Source: Batkoa obscura
Lineage: Eukaryota; Entomophthoromycota; Entomophthoromycetes; Entomophthorales; Batkoaceae
Direction: 5' to 3'
DNA length: 64,000 nt
Assembly (NCBI GenBank): GCA_030770535.1
Contig: JASVEC010000012.1
Location: forward strand, 682,001-746,000
This document shows positions 26,797 through 37,189 of this stretch, in pieces. Every line of letters starts with the position of its first letter. Position 1 is the first letter of the stretch. Under the pieces are notes generated by a model. That model saw only the letters and a program-made list of their open reading frames with translations, did not search any database and was not told the origin of the DNA. Both the position numbers and the translations under genes were made by a program.

Positions 26797-27235
26797 ATAG
26801 GGATGGTTAATTGCAGTTTTAAGGCTAACCGCTCCCTCCCATGCAGCTATTTATTAACTTAGTAATATATTAATAATGTAACTATGACATTAAAACAATT
26901 TGTTTATTTGATAGCAAATCTACAATGTTGGCTATAAAGCAGTTAATAATAAATATTTCTTAATAAAGTTTTATAAAAGTATATATTTATTTACATATTA
27001 CAACTTTGATTACTATCACTATATAGACTATATTGGTAAAAACTTTGGTAATCTGGGAATTTGTATTAAATTCAATAAAATTCCACTAACTTACAATATA
27101 AATTATATTAAAATAACTTAATTTTAAGCTTCTTAAAGTTAGCTAATCGTGTATTAAGACTTACAAATTCAAAAACCCAAAAATTGGATTAATTTTTACT
27201 TAAATTCTGAAACCAATTCGGACATCCCTATATAG

Positions 27236-27330
27236 AGGGGTGTTTTTTTAGTTTCATCACTTTTTCCATTTTTTAAGCGCTATTTGAGTGGAAAGGTTGT
27301 TAGTAAAATTCTTAAACAAAAAAATATATA
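27236..27330. mobile_element. MITE copy 6 (B end first, worn right end)
   Basis: Starts GAGGGGTGTTTTTTTAG directly beside the right TIR of transposon copy A; the A end has decayed into an AT repeat. Confidence 0.75.
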
Positions 27331-27692
27331 TATATTTATTAACTAAATCATATAAACAGTTTTGATTGAATTTAAGCTGATTGAAATTTTATAAAGCTAT
27401 CTAAGTTTATAAGTTATTTTATAAAATATTTATTAATAATATTACTTTTAAAGTTTTAAATTAAAACGATTATAGGAATTATACCAGGAGTTAATATATA
27501 TAATATAAAACTAAAATCAAATTGATCACTATCTGATCTAATTTTAGTCACTTGAAGTTGGCCCAGGATGGGCGGCTGATTTTTGTATAATACTTGTTGA
27601 TTAAATGTTTTTTAATAGAAATTCAAATGATAGAATTTACAGAATAATTTGTTTAGTGATTTATATGTTTTTTTAAATTGAGAACTTAAAAT

Positions 27693-27765
27693 GGTCCCGT
27701 GGCCCAATGGATAAGGCGTCTGTCTACGGAACAGAAGATTCCAGGTTCGATCCCTGGCGGGATCA
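27693..27765 (+). tRNA. tRNA-Arg (ACG)
   Basis: Cloverleaf fits: acceptor GGTCCCG pairs with CGGGATC (one G-T), D arm with GGATAAGGCG, anticodon stem TCTGT/ACAGA around loop CTACGGA (anticodon ACG), T arm CCAGG-TTCGATC-CCTGG, discriminator A. No intron. It lies inside the transposon-rich block. Confidence 0.95.
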
Positions 27766-27863
27766 ATAGATAAATAACTTTTTTATTGTTTATTTTGATA
27801 GTATGAATAATTTATACTATAAGTTAGCAGAATTAAGTAAAGTTTTAAAATATAAAATATTTG

Positions 27864-27900
27864 AAAATTGATAAAAAAATGAAATCAATTTAGACATCCC
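27864..27900 (+). repeat. Solo TIR remnant of the larger transposon
   Basis: AATTGATAAAAAAATGAAATC followed by AATTTAGACATCCC resembles the right end of copy C (42925-42962), with several substitutions. No internal transposon sequence is recognisable beside it. Confidence 0.5.
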
Positions 27901-28256
27901 TATATTATTAAGTTCTATAAATTTTATTGTATAATTAAGTTATTAAATTATTGTAAACTTTATATTACTAAAATTTTTATTAATAAAGTTTGTTATTATT
28001 TTATGTAGTATTACATAAAAATATATTCTTTTGTTTAAAAATTTCATTAGTAATTTTTTACTTAAAAAATAATAAAAAATCTAAAGCATTTAATACCAAA
28101 GAAAGCTAAACAGCATTAACCAAATAGAATCAAATTAAAATTAAAAGGTGATAAGTATAAAAATAAAATAATCATTTCATTTAAACTGTGTATAAAAAAG
28201 CTGATTTAATAAAAAAAATAAAATAATTTATTATTACAGAAAAAGCTTTATATTAA

Positions 28257-28329
28257 GCCTTCTTGGCTCAGTTGGCAGAGCGTCCGCCTAGTAAGCGGAA
28301 GGTCATTGGTTCGATTCCGATAGAAGGCA
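28257..28329 (+). tRNA. tRNA-Thr (AGT)
   Basis: Acceptor GCCTTCT pairs with AGAAGGC; D arm GGCTCAGTTGGCAGAGC; anticodon stem TCCGC/GCGGA around loop CTAGTAA (anticodon AGT); T arm with GGTTCGATTCC. Discriminator A. No intron. Confidence 0.95.
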
Positions 28330-28384
28330 TATACTTTTTGCTTACTTGACTTTGTTAAATAAATTAAATATATCTGTCCAGCCT

Positions 28385-28526
28385 AAAAATAACATTTGGG
28401 ATTTTATTGATTGAATATTATTTAAAAAGTTAATTATTTAAATATATAAGGGTGTTTTTTTTGGTTTCATCACTTTTTTTATTTTTTAAATGCTATTCAA
28501 TCAATAAAATCCCAAATGTTATTTTT
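28385..28526. repeat. Perfect 32-bp inverted repeat, one arm inside a MITE
   Basis: 28385-28416 and 28495-28526 are exact reverse complements over 32 bases (arm begins AAAAATAACATTTGGG). The second arm replaces the usual MITE core of copy 7. The loop is 78 nt. Confidence 0.92.
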
Positions 28527-28547
28527 AAACAAAAAAAATACATCCCC
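28450..28547. mobile_element. MITE copy 7 with replaced core (B end first)
   Basis: Both ends are normal (GGGTGTTTTTTTTGG and ATACATCCCC, ATAT flanks) but the usual TTGAGTGGAAAAATTG core is substituted by unrelated sequence that is the inverted copy of 28385-28416. Confidence 0.85.
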
Positions 28548-28644
28548 ATATATTTATTAAAAAACTAGCTTTTAAAATAAATTTATAGTGATATTTAATT
28601 AATTAAGCTTGAAAATTTTTAATATGTAAAAAAGTTTCTTATAT

Positions 28645-28743
28645 GGTGATGTTTTTTTTGGTTTCATTATTTTTTCCATTTTTTAAGCACTATTTGAGCG
28701 GAAAAATTGTTAGTAAAATTCTTAAACATAAAAATACATTCCC
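28645..28743. mobile_element. MITE copy 8 (B end first)
   Basis: Complete copy starting GGTGATGTTTTTTTTGG, ending ATACATTCCC; left flank ATAT. Confidence 0.85.
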
Positions 28744-28789
28744 ACATTTTAGATAACTTTTTTATTAAATTGTATAATATTAAAAATAT

Positions 28790-28888
28790 GAGGATGTATC
28801 TTTTTTAAGAATTTTACTAAATAAATAGTCTTTCCACTTTAAAGAGCGCTTAAAAATAGAAAAAATGTTGAAATAAAAAAAACACCCA
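28790..28888. mobile_element. MITE copy 9 (A end first)
   Basis: Starts GAGGATGTATC, ends AACACCCAC; ATAT on both sides. Only 46 bp from copy 8, in opposite orientation. Confidence 0.82.
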
Positions 28889-29324
28889 CATATATATAGT
28901 TTAATTTTTTAAATAGTAGTACTATTAGATTAATTATTGCATTAGTTAAATTATTAAAAAACTAACTTTAATATTAAATTTTTTAACTGTTTTTTAAATA
29001 ATTATTCATTTAAAAAATATAATACTTGTAAATATTTTGCTAAAATTTAGCTAATATATTTAATTCCTAGACATTTAGCTTTAGTTACTAATAAAACCTT
29101 ATTAATATAGTTTTTAAAACACTTTTAAAGTAATTTTTTAATTTTTTATAGCTAAGACTTTTATAACAAATAATTAGATTTTTAATGTATTATTAAAAAA
29201 GTCATTGGCTTTTAAATCTTAACTCAGCTCAATAGCTGCTGTTAAAGATATCATTTTTAAAATAAAATTTAAGTTTGTCAGGAATTAAATAAAATTTATT
29301 ATATAAAAAAGCTTAAATCAGTTT
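28889..29324. other. Gene-free spacer, no feature recognised
   Basis: AT-rich sequence between MITE copy 9 and the next TGTGAAA element. Nothing identifiable. Confidence 0.45.
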
Positions 29325-29782
29325 CGTGAAATATTGCTTTATTTAGCTCTCGGATTGATTATAACACAACAATCACTTAAGTTGTGTTCTCAAGTTCAAA
29401 CACAATAAACCAGAGTCCCTTATTTTGATTTGCTGCGAGAATTTATAACTTCATATTGCAAAGAATATTATCTCCTTTTAATGTCCATACTTATTGGAGC
29501 ATAAAAGAGATTCTTCAATATGATAACTCGAGACTTTTTAATTGGATCACTCCCTGATAACGTATCATTAATAAAGTCACTAAGTCTTTCTGACAACATC
29601 TGATATAGATTTTATAGTAGTATCTTCCATTGTATTTGTTTTACATAATTCGTAGCTTACTACATACTATTTCTATTAAGTTAAGTCTATCTTAGTTACA
29701 TAAACTAAGACCCTTCGACTCAAGGCAAGTTAATTAAGCAAGGGTAGCTTTTAACTTCGACCACTAAGTATCAATTTTCACA
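29325..29782 (-). mobile_element. TGTGAAA element, long form
   Basis: About 458 bp, from CGTGAAATATTGC (one mismatch to the TGTGAAA terminus) to ATTTTCACA. Internal blocks match 40107-40501 and 30020-30446, including the CTCGGATTGATTATAAC and CTTAGTTACATAAACTAAG segments. It carries an extra ~60-120 bp that the copies in transposons B and D lack. Confidence 0.75.
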
Positions 29783-29794
29783 GTTTCAGAATTT

Positions 29795-29893
29795 GGGGAT
29801 GTATTTCTGTGTTTAAGAATTTTGCTAATAATTTTTCCGCTCAAATAGTGCTTGAAAAATGGAAAAAGTAATGAAATCAAAAAAAACATCTCC
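29795..29893. mobile_element. MITE copy 10 (A end first)
   Basis: GGGGATGTATTTCTGTG to AACATCTCC. Flanks differ (ATTT left, ATAT right), so it may sit at a rearrangement junction. Confidence 0.82.
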
Positions 29894-29904
29894 ATATATA
29901 TAAT

Positions 29905-30660
29905 TATTTATAATAACCCACAATTTATAATGCTTTATAATATAACAAAAAAAAAGTATTATTGAAGTTTGTTATTAATAGTGATAAATTTAATTAAGTA
30001 ATATACAAAATTAACGCTTTGTGAAAGTTGGTACTCAGTGATTGGAGTTAAAAGCAGTTTTTGCTTGATTAACTAGCTTTGAGTCAAAAGGTCTTAGCTT
30101 ATGTAACTAAGATGTACTTAAATTAATAGGAATAACACGTAATAAGCTTCGAGTTATCATGTTGGGTAGTCTCTTTTATACTCCGACTGAGTGGCTATAT
30201 ACAAGGAACACAATAACAGCTGTTCCTTATTATAGTTACCAAGTATGGACATTAAAACGTGGACAATAAGTTTTTCATGATTAGCCGATAGAAATTCTCA
30301 CAGCAAATATAAATGAGGAACTCTGAATTGCTTGTACCGCATGGACCACGGTCAAATTGATTACAAGGCTACAGCTAGTTTCATAAACAAGCCAAATGAT
30401 TATTATGTTATAATTAATCCGAGAGCTGATAAAGCAATATTTCACACCTTTGAAAGAAACAGGAAATAAAAACCAATAAATAGTATTATTGTTAACTATA
30501 ACTTTAATATATTTTTTAATAGATATAAAAATTTTGGAATTAACATAAATAAAAATTAATATAATTATTCAAAAATAATTAACAATAATAAAATACTAAT
30601 ATTATAATTTACTATTAAAAATATAAAAAAACTAAAAGTGAGCAAATTAAAACTATTATA
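29905..30660 (+). pseudogene. Transposase fragment of the larger transposon, split by a TGTGAAA element
   Basis: 29905-30019 and 30447-30660 align in order to the first transposase frame of copy A (25437 onward: ACCCACAATTTAT..., then GAAACAGGAAATAAAAACC). The TGTGAAA element 30020-30446 separates them. Heavily substituted; it ends where copy B begins. Confidence 0.7.
30020..30446 (+). mobile_element. TGTGAAA element inserted in a transposase fragment
   Basis: Runs TGTGAAAGTTGGTACTCAG to CAATATTTCACA, inverted ends TGTGAAA/TTTCACA. Flanks are CGCTT on the left and CCTTTG on the right within otherwise continuous transposase sequence, fitting a 3-bp CTT duplication. Confidence 0.75.
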
Positions 30661-31202
30661 TGGGGGTGTCCGAATTGGTTTCATTTTTTTATCCAATTTT
30701 TATATTTATATTTTAAAAACTTTGCTTAAAATTCTATAAAAATAAATTCTTTATTAAAAGCCAAAAGTACCCGACACAGTTTTAAATTATTTTGTTATAA
30801 TTTATATTGTCAATTAGCGGAATTTTTATTAAATTTAATATAAATTCCTGGATTAGTAAAGATTTTACTAATATAGCCTGTATAGTGATATTAGTCAAAG
30901 TTGTAATATGTAAATAAATATATACTTTTATATAACTTTATTAAGAAATATTTATTATAACTGCTTTATATTCAACACTGCAGATTTGCCATCAAATGAA
31001 TAAATTATTTTAATGTTATAATTACATTATTAATATATCGCTAAGTTAATAAATAGCTGCATGGGAGGGAGTGGTTAGCCCCAAAACTATAATTAACCAT
31101 CCCTATGTAATACAAGCAGTATAATAGTAGTTTTTACTTATCATTACAACTACTTGCTCTTTGACTATTTATTAACTTAGTTATTAATAATTTAAGTAAT
31201 AT

Positions 31203-32867
31203 CAACATTTAATAATTGATTTCTATCATCTAATAAGCTACTTACTTGCTTACTAAATATTGAAACTTTTAAATTTTCAGTTATTTTTGTAAGATAAGCT
31301 GGGGTTGATCTTTTAATTTTTCTATTCTCTATAGACTCTATAACTTTAATTGAAATTATATCGCTTTTTTTTGATCTATCAGATACTGGATAACAGTGTA
31401 ATTTATTACCACGTTTAATAAAATGTAAATACTTTTTAATACCTTTTATTTTTATTATTTTTTTTGTATCTTTGTTTCATACTTTTTAAAAATTATATTT
31501 ATTTGCCCATTATTGACAGTTGAGTTATTAAATCTATTATTTTCACAAACAAAAATCTCAAATTTTGAAATTAATTGATCAATATCTTCTATTTTACCTA
31601 ATGCTTCAAGGCTATTTTTCCACTGTGAAAGATTTCCAAAATGCCCGTCAACTATATTTTTTCCATGATGCTGAGCAAAAAAATTAAGATCAATATTTAA
31701 ACTACTATTTATTTTATAAATTTCTTCAAATATATAATGTAAAAACTCTTGAGATTTAAAATGATATCCTGTATCTGCCCATATATTAATTTTTGTAAAC
31801 TTTTTAAACAAAGGCTCTTTAGATATTAAATCGATCAAACAATCTCCTGCATATGCTGAATCATGATTTAATGTTTCAGATAAATAATCAAAATAAACTT
31901 TGCCTATTGTTCTATCATTTTCTAAATACAAAACGCCAAACCCTAATACTGATATAGCTTGTTTGTTATAATGATCTAAGTTTATTGGATCTGGTCTTGT
32001 TCCTATTTCCATATTTTGTTTAAAGTCTAGAATTATTATACAACTTCTATTATTTAATTTTTCAATAGTTTCATTAAGTATGTTTTTTTGAATATCAACA
32101 CAAAATTCATGTAATTTATATAACCTTTTTTCTTTATTAAAAGATTCCTCTATCTCTGCTTTATTTTTTGTCGTTGTATTTATTTTATTTTATTTTCAAA
32201 TAACTTTTTTCTAACTGTATACTGGGCACATATATTACATAAATCTGTTTTTCTTGTTGGATTTTTAAAATTATTTGGTATATATTTAAAAAATGTTGAC
32301 CTAGCTACTGCTTTATCTTTTAAATCATTAAAATACTTACTGTATATCATTCTTCTACTTTTATTTATCATTATTTTTTTTATTAAATCTTGATGAAATA
32401 GTTGAATTATCAAGTAAATATTGTATAATAATCTCAATTTGCTCATCTTTAATTTTTTTTGTATTTTTAATAATAGGTTGTAATGTTGGTGTTTTATTAT
32501 TATTAATTATTTTTGAATAATCATATTGATTTTTACTTATATTAAATCCAAAGCTTTTACATTCATCAAAAGAATATACTGAAGCTATAGTTGATAATAA
32601 TGCTACTTGTTGGTTTTTATTTCCTGTTTCCCTTAAAGCACTAATTTTATACATTGCTTGATTAAGTTTGTTATTATTAATAGTAAACTTTAATAATATT
32701 TCTTTTCTTTTTTTTGTTTTATTATAAAATTCCATAAACTTTGGGCTATTGTGAATAGTTGCTAAAATTGATGTAAATGAATTACAATGTTTATATAATG
32801 TGCTTCTCCCTACCGCATTAAAGTTTTTAGAAATTCCATTTCGAAGTTTAGTTATAAAAGCCTGCAT
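31203..32867 (-). pseudogene. DDE-like transposase of the larger transposon, copy B, frameshifted
   Basis: Three frames in order: 32867-32361 (MQAFITKLRNGIS, GRSTLYKHCNSF, NNNKLNQAMYKIS); about 32385-32180 (RRMIYSKYFNDL, KYIPNNF, DLCNICAQY); then about 32180-31455 (LYKLHEFCVDIQ, IIILDFKQNMEIGTRPDPIN, KINIWADTGYHFKSQEFL, NFFAQHHGKNIVDGHFG) and a shifted tail to 31203. The aspartates in LDFKQN and WADTG, the HGKxxxDG block and the upstream CxxC-type CNIC give a D-D-(H/D) layout seen in a widespread uncharacterised transposase group of animals and fungi; I cannot place the superfamily. The frame changes occur at an AT repeat and at an (AAAAT)n run and are shared with copies A and D, so they predate these copies or reflect splicing. 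Confidence 0.75.
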
Positions 32868-32923
32868 TTTGTTTTTATTCTAAAAACAAATTGAAATAAT
32901 TATTCATCTATTGAACATTATTT

Positions 32924-33022
32924 GGGGGTGTTTTTTTTGATTTCATCACTTTTTCTATTTTTCAAGCGCTATTTGAGTATAATAATTGTTAGTAAAATTC
33001 TTAAACAAAAAAATGCATCCCC
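32924..33022. mobile_element. MITE copy 11 (B end first) inside transposon copy B
   Basis: GGGGGTGTTTTTTTTGA to ATGCATCCCC, with ATTT on both sides. Inserted upstream of the transposase start. Confidence 0.9.
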
Positions 33023-33046
33023 ATTTAATAAAAAAATACAAAACAC

Positions 33047-33404
33047 TGTGAAATATCGTTTCATCAGCTCTATGATTGATTATCGCATAATAATCACTTA
33101 ACTTGTTTACAAAACTAGTTGGAGTATAAAATAGATTCTCCAACATAATAGCTCGAGGCTTTTTAATTGAATTGTTCCCTAATGCTGTACTTTAATAAAC
33201 CCAGTAAATCTTATAGTATTTTACGTAGATCTTACAGTAGTATCTTCTATTCTATTTATTTTATATAGTTCGTAGCTTATTGCGCGCACTATTCCTATTA
33301 ATTTAAGTCTATCTTAGTTACATAAACTAAGGCCTTTTGACTTACGGCCAGTTAATTGAGCTAAGACTGCTTTTAACTGTAATCACTGAGTACCAACTTT
33401 CACA
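33047..33404 (-). mobile_element. TGTGAAA element, short form, in transposon copy B
   Basis: Starts TGTGAAATATCG and ends ACTTTCACA. Minus-strand reading encodes NLFYTPTSFVNKLSDYY and AIINHRADETIF. The same ~360 bp sits at the same place in copy D, so it entered the common ancestor of both or belongs to the transposon. Confidence 0.7.
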
Positions 33405-33603
33405 AACATATAATTAAAAAAATAAAATAAATAAATAAAATAAAATAAATGAATAAAATAAAATAAGTCTTTTAAGTTGAATTTTTATGTTTAGTTTTAA
33501 GCTTTTTAAATTTAGCTAATCATATATTAAAGACCTACAAATTTAAAAACTTAAAATTTGGATTAATTCCTAGTTAAATTCTGAAACCAATTCGGACAAC
33601 CCC

Positions 33604-33690
33604 ATGTGCTTTTCCTTATTGTATTAAAATTTTTAAAAATTCCATTTCGAAGTTTAGTTATAAAAGCACTTGCATTTTGTTTATTTTTAA
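33604..33690 (-). mobile_element. Transposon fragment (transposase start region)
   Basis: GTGCTTTTCCTTATTGTATT through AAGCACTTGCATTTTG matches the transposase start region of copies B and D in minus orientation. It abuts the right TIR of copy B. Confidence 0.65.
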
Positions 33691-34685
33691 ACCTATAATA
33701 ATTTTGTTAATAAAACTATTAAGACAAAAAAAATGCTATAATTTAACTCATTGAAGTTTTATTAGCAAATTTATAAAATTTTAACAATAGGTATCTCTTT
33801 AAATAAAAACCTAGCTTGGTGAAATTACAAAAAATAATTACATTTATTAAATAAAAATAACTTAAAATTGGGTTTTAAGTTAAGGCTTGAATATACAAAA
33901 GCAACTTTTAGCTCAAATTTTTAAAGCTGAAGCACATGTGATATTGTAAACAATAAATACATAAAAAAAATTTAAGCTGCAAAATTAATCTAAACTTTAG
34001 TGTTATAAAAATTTCAATAACCATAATTGATTTTATGTAGATCAATATATATTTTTTTGCAAAATAAAGCCGTATTAACATTAGATAATTGTTAGTTAGT
34101 CCAGATCACTATTTTATAAAGTGCTAAAAGAAATAATTTAGATAGTCTAAAAACAAAAGTAAAGCTAAATGTAAAACCAAACTTTATAAGGCAATAATTA
34201 AACAACATATTTAATTAGTTTGGTAATGTTAATGCTAGCAAATCAGATAATTTGACAAAGACTTGGGTTTGAATCCTTGGAAAGTCAACCATCATTTTTG
34301 ATAAATTTTAGTTTTAATATTATTGCTAAAGAGTTTTTTATATTTAAATAGTGTTAACCTTAGACACACCTACTGCTGTTAAAACAAATCAAGTTGGTTT
34401 TAAAATTTTCAAAAATAAACTGATTACTCAAAAGTTAATTATGTAGCAATGAGTTCACATATCAACTATGTTAGAAAAATTGTATTAACATAATAGTCAA
34501 CAATAGTATACTAATATTAAAACATATTTCAAGCTTATTAAACTATACAATAATTTATAATTTAAATTACAGTTTATTAGATTTATTTATTTAAAATCTA
34601 AGCTTAAATCAATTAAAAGCTTTATTTTTATATTGCACAAATAGATCTTAAAGTTGTAAGCAGGCACATCATACATGTAAAGAAA
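33691..34685. other. Gene-free spacer
   Basis: AT-rich sequence without recognisable genes. A tRNA T-arm-like string near 34260-34290 was judged too weak to annotate. Confidence 0.45.
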
Positions 34686-34780
34686 GGGTGTTTTTTTTGT
34701 TTACGTCACTTTTTCCATTTTTAAGCGTTATTTGAGTGGAAAAATTGCTAGAAATTTCTTATACAAAAAAATACATCCCT
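34686..34780. mobile_element. MITE copy 12 (B end first)
   Basis: GGGTGTTTTTTTTGTTTAC to ATACATCCC, then ATATAT on the right. Confidence 0.82.
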
Positions 34781-34985
34781 ATATATATCCACTTAACCAC
34801 CTTTTTTATAATATTCAATGATCTACTAATAAATAGCTCATTATTTGTAAAGTGATTATTAATGGAATGTCTATTAATTTAAAGGTCTAATTTAATTTAA
34901 AATAATTAAATTTAGGTACTGAGCTTATAAACATTAACTGTAATGTTAAAAAGGCAAAAAATACATGCTTGATATATTAGGGATA

Positions 34986-35081
34986 GGGGTGTATTTTTTT
35001 GCTTAAGAAATTTCTAGCAATTTTTCCACTCAAATAACGCTTAAAAATGGAAAAAATGATGTGACCAAAAAAAACACCCCC
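34986..35081. mobile_element. MITE copy 13 (A end first)
   Basis: GGGGTGTATTTTTTTGC to AACACCCCC. It is a close inverted relative of copy 12, sharing the rare ATTTCTAGCAATTTTTCCAC variant, so one may derive from the other. Confidence 0.85.
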
Positions 35082-37003
35082 ATATCATATGCTTAAAATA
35101 CTTTTAAAAGATTATCTATATCTTTGATTTAAAAAAAAACAGTTAGTAAAATCATAGATAGGGTTTACCAAAAGTATCTACAACAATTTAATCGTCTTTT
35201 AGTTGTTACACAATAGAACCTTATGAAATTTAATAACTGATGATCCTAATACTAAACTAACAATATGGGAATGTAATATTGAAGTTATTATATGTTAAAT
35301 TTTATAAAGTTCTATTATATAATTAAAAAGTTATTAATGTTTTTTAAATACCTTTGTCTTCAGTATGCAGGAGAGGGGGCCCCCCCCTCTTCGTTCAAAA
35401 ATTACAAAAATTAATTTTTTTAATATGCAAAGTGTAAAAATAGACATAAAAAAGCTTTGGTCTAAAAATATATAACTAAGTTATTGATTATCAAAAAGTT
35501 TTAGTTTAATATTAAAAAAAGCAATGATTTTAAAAAATAAAGGATTGATTTGAAAAATCAATATTTTATTAATCAGATCCGAAAATTATGTAAAAAAAGA
35601 TGAATACTTTACCAGCAAAAAAACGATTTTCAGGATTATTATTTTATATGTCTTTATATTTTTTAAAACTAAATGATTTAGTAATGAAATAATTTTCAAA
35701 GCTTTCATGAGCCAATTTTAAAAATAGTTTTTAAAGGCCAATACAAAACATTGTAAAAAGCTTTTATCAAAAAAAGGATAGCATTCTGTATTAAAATATA
35801 TTATTGTATCATTTTATTTAAGTTTTTAATTTTTTAACAAAAAGATTATAAAAATTTGTAGCAAACCCCCCTATAAATCTCTAAAGTTTGAGCTTATAAA
35901 CATTATTTTTGATGATAAAACAATCAGATACATGTTTGATTTGAGTTTAAAATACTTTAAAGATTTTTTATATATTTAAATTGTTTTTAAAAAAATTCAA
36001 AAAAGGTACACACAGTTAAAGTTAAAGTCTAGGGGTAGTAGAGCTTGTAAACATCAAAAAACTTATTGAAATAAGCCAGCTGGTTCGCAAATACATTTAG
36101 AAATCTAAAGAAAAATATGTTTTTTGACAAAGAAGGGGGGGTGTAACAAACTTTATTTTCAAAACCTGAATTTTGAAATACTCTAGTTTATTCAATTATA
36201 GTCAAATAAATTGATTATAATTGACTTTTTCAAAAATAAATGTATAAATTCAAAAAGCTTATTTGTTCAAATTTGCAAATGTATTTGGGAATCAATTGGT
36301 TTATTTCAAAATGCATTATGTTTTGGAACCAGCTTCTAATTCCAATGTGAATCCCTTATTCTTTTTAATACTAAATAGATAAAATAAATATAGTTTAGAT
36401 CAATAAGACTCAAAAAATCAATTTTATCACTAACCTTATTGTAAGTTTATATAAATGTGAATTAATATAGTAATTATAAAAGGCAATCAGTGCAACATAA
36501 TAAAACAACATACAATAATAAATATAGGTTGAAATATTAATTGTTAAAATTTAAAGTAATTTCTTTCTAATCTACCAAATGTTATACAATGACAATTAAA
36601 AAAGATGATTTGTCAAATGAGAAGCAAACTAAGCAAAGATGTTTAAATAGTATCAATATTGATTTTTATAAAACAAATATTAGAAATAGAATTGAAAAAA
36701 TTGACTTTTTTTAATAGCAATTAAAGTATGAGCTTTAAATTGGCATTTATATTTTATAGAACTTTTAACATTAAAGTTGATTTAAAATAGACAAATATAC
36801 TATAATTTTAATTTAAGTAAAACATGATCCATATTAACCCTTTTAATATCACACACATCTTGAATTTTTAGTATTCGAATAGATCAGGAATCAAATTTAT
36901 TTTGTGCCAATTAGATCGGATCAAACACTTTTTGGAAAAAATACTGCTTTAGCCAAGTTTAATTTTAGTTTGAATTATTAAAAAATTTAAATTTAATAAA
37001 CAT
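35082..37003. other. Gene-free spacer with G/C runs and a decayed inverted repeat
   Basis: Holds a GGGGG-CCCCCCCC run at 35374-35390, a G run at 36126-36132 and an imperfect inverted repeat, 36075-36122 against 36258-36320 (GAAATAAGCCAGCTGG versus the complement of TGATTCCCAAATACATT surroundings). The repeat might be the ends of an old transposon. No coding remnant was identified. Confidence 0.4.
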
Positions 37004-37102
37004 GAGGATGTTTTTTTTGGTTTCATCACTTTTTCCGTTTTTTAAGCGCGCTATTTGAGCGGAAAAATTGTAGTAAAGATTCTTACAAAAAAATACATCG
37101 CC
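37004..37102. mobile_element. MITE copy 14 (B end first)
   Basis: GAGGATGTTTTTTTTGG to ATACATCGCC, ATAT on the right. Contains a duplicated GC pair in the core (AAGCGCGCTATTTGAG). Confidence 0.85.
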
Positions 37103-37189
37103 ATATCAAGAGATCAAGAGATAGTTAAAAAATAATAATTTAAAATATTATAGATTTTATCTCTTTTATAATCTAGCTTAGTACGATAA

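Larger units (their letters stand above)
24990..27230 (+). mobile_element. TIR DNA transposon, copy A (5' end truncated, MITE-invaded)
   Basis: Member of the larger transposon family whose TIR reads GGGGTGTCCGAATTGGTTTCA. The right end is intact (AATTCGGACATCCC at 27217-27230). The left terminal ~50 bp is missing: homology to copy D begins around 24998. It contains the TGTGAAA element, a decayed transposase gene and MITE copies 4 and 5. Between 26368 and 26467 a MITE replaces the transposase sequence between two different target sites. Confidence 0.8.
30662..33603 (-). mobile_element. TIR DNA transposon, copy B (both ends present)
   Basis: The most complete family member, 2.94 kb including one MITE. 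Left end on the plus strand is GGGGGTGTCCGAATTGGTTT; the right end is its inverted partner AACCAATTCGGACAACCCC. Inside, on the minus strand, are a TGTGAAA element and the transposase gene, then the 3' region with an empty MITE site (31103-31106). Flanks (ATAT, ATGT) both lie in older transposon sequence, so it landed in or recombined with relatives. Confidence 0.85.

Noticed and set aside
34225-34295. tRNA-like segment with a T-arm-like CTTGGGTTTGAATCCTTGG and terminal ACCA
   Set aside because: No matching acceptor 5' strand, D arm or anticodon stem could be drawn; at most a worn tRNA or SINE scrap.
36057-36320. Imperfect inverted repeat as the ends of an intact transposon
   Set aside because: Arms are only loosely complementary and the ~140 bp between them holds nothing recognisable; left as a spacer note.
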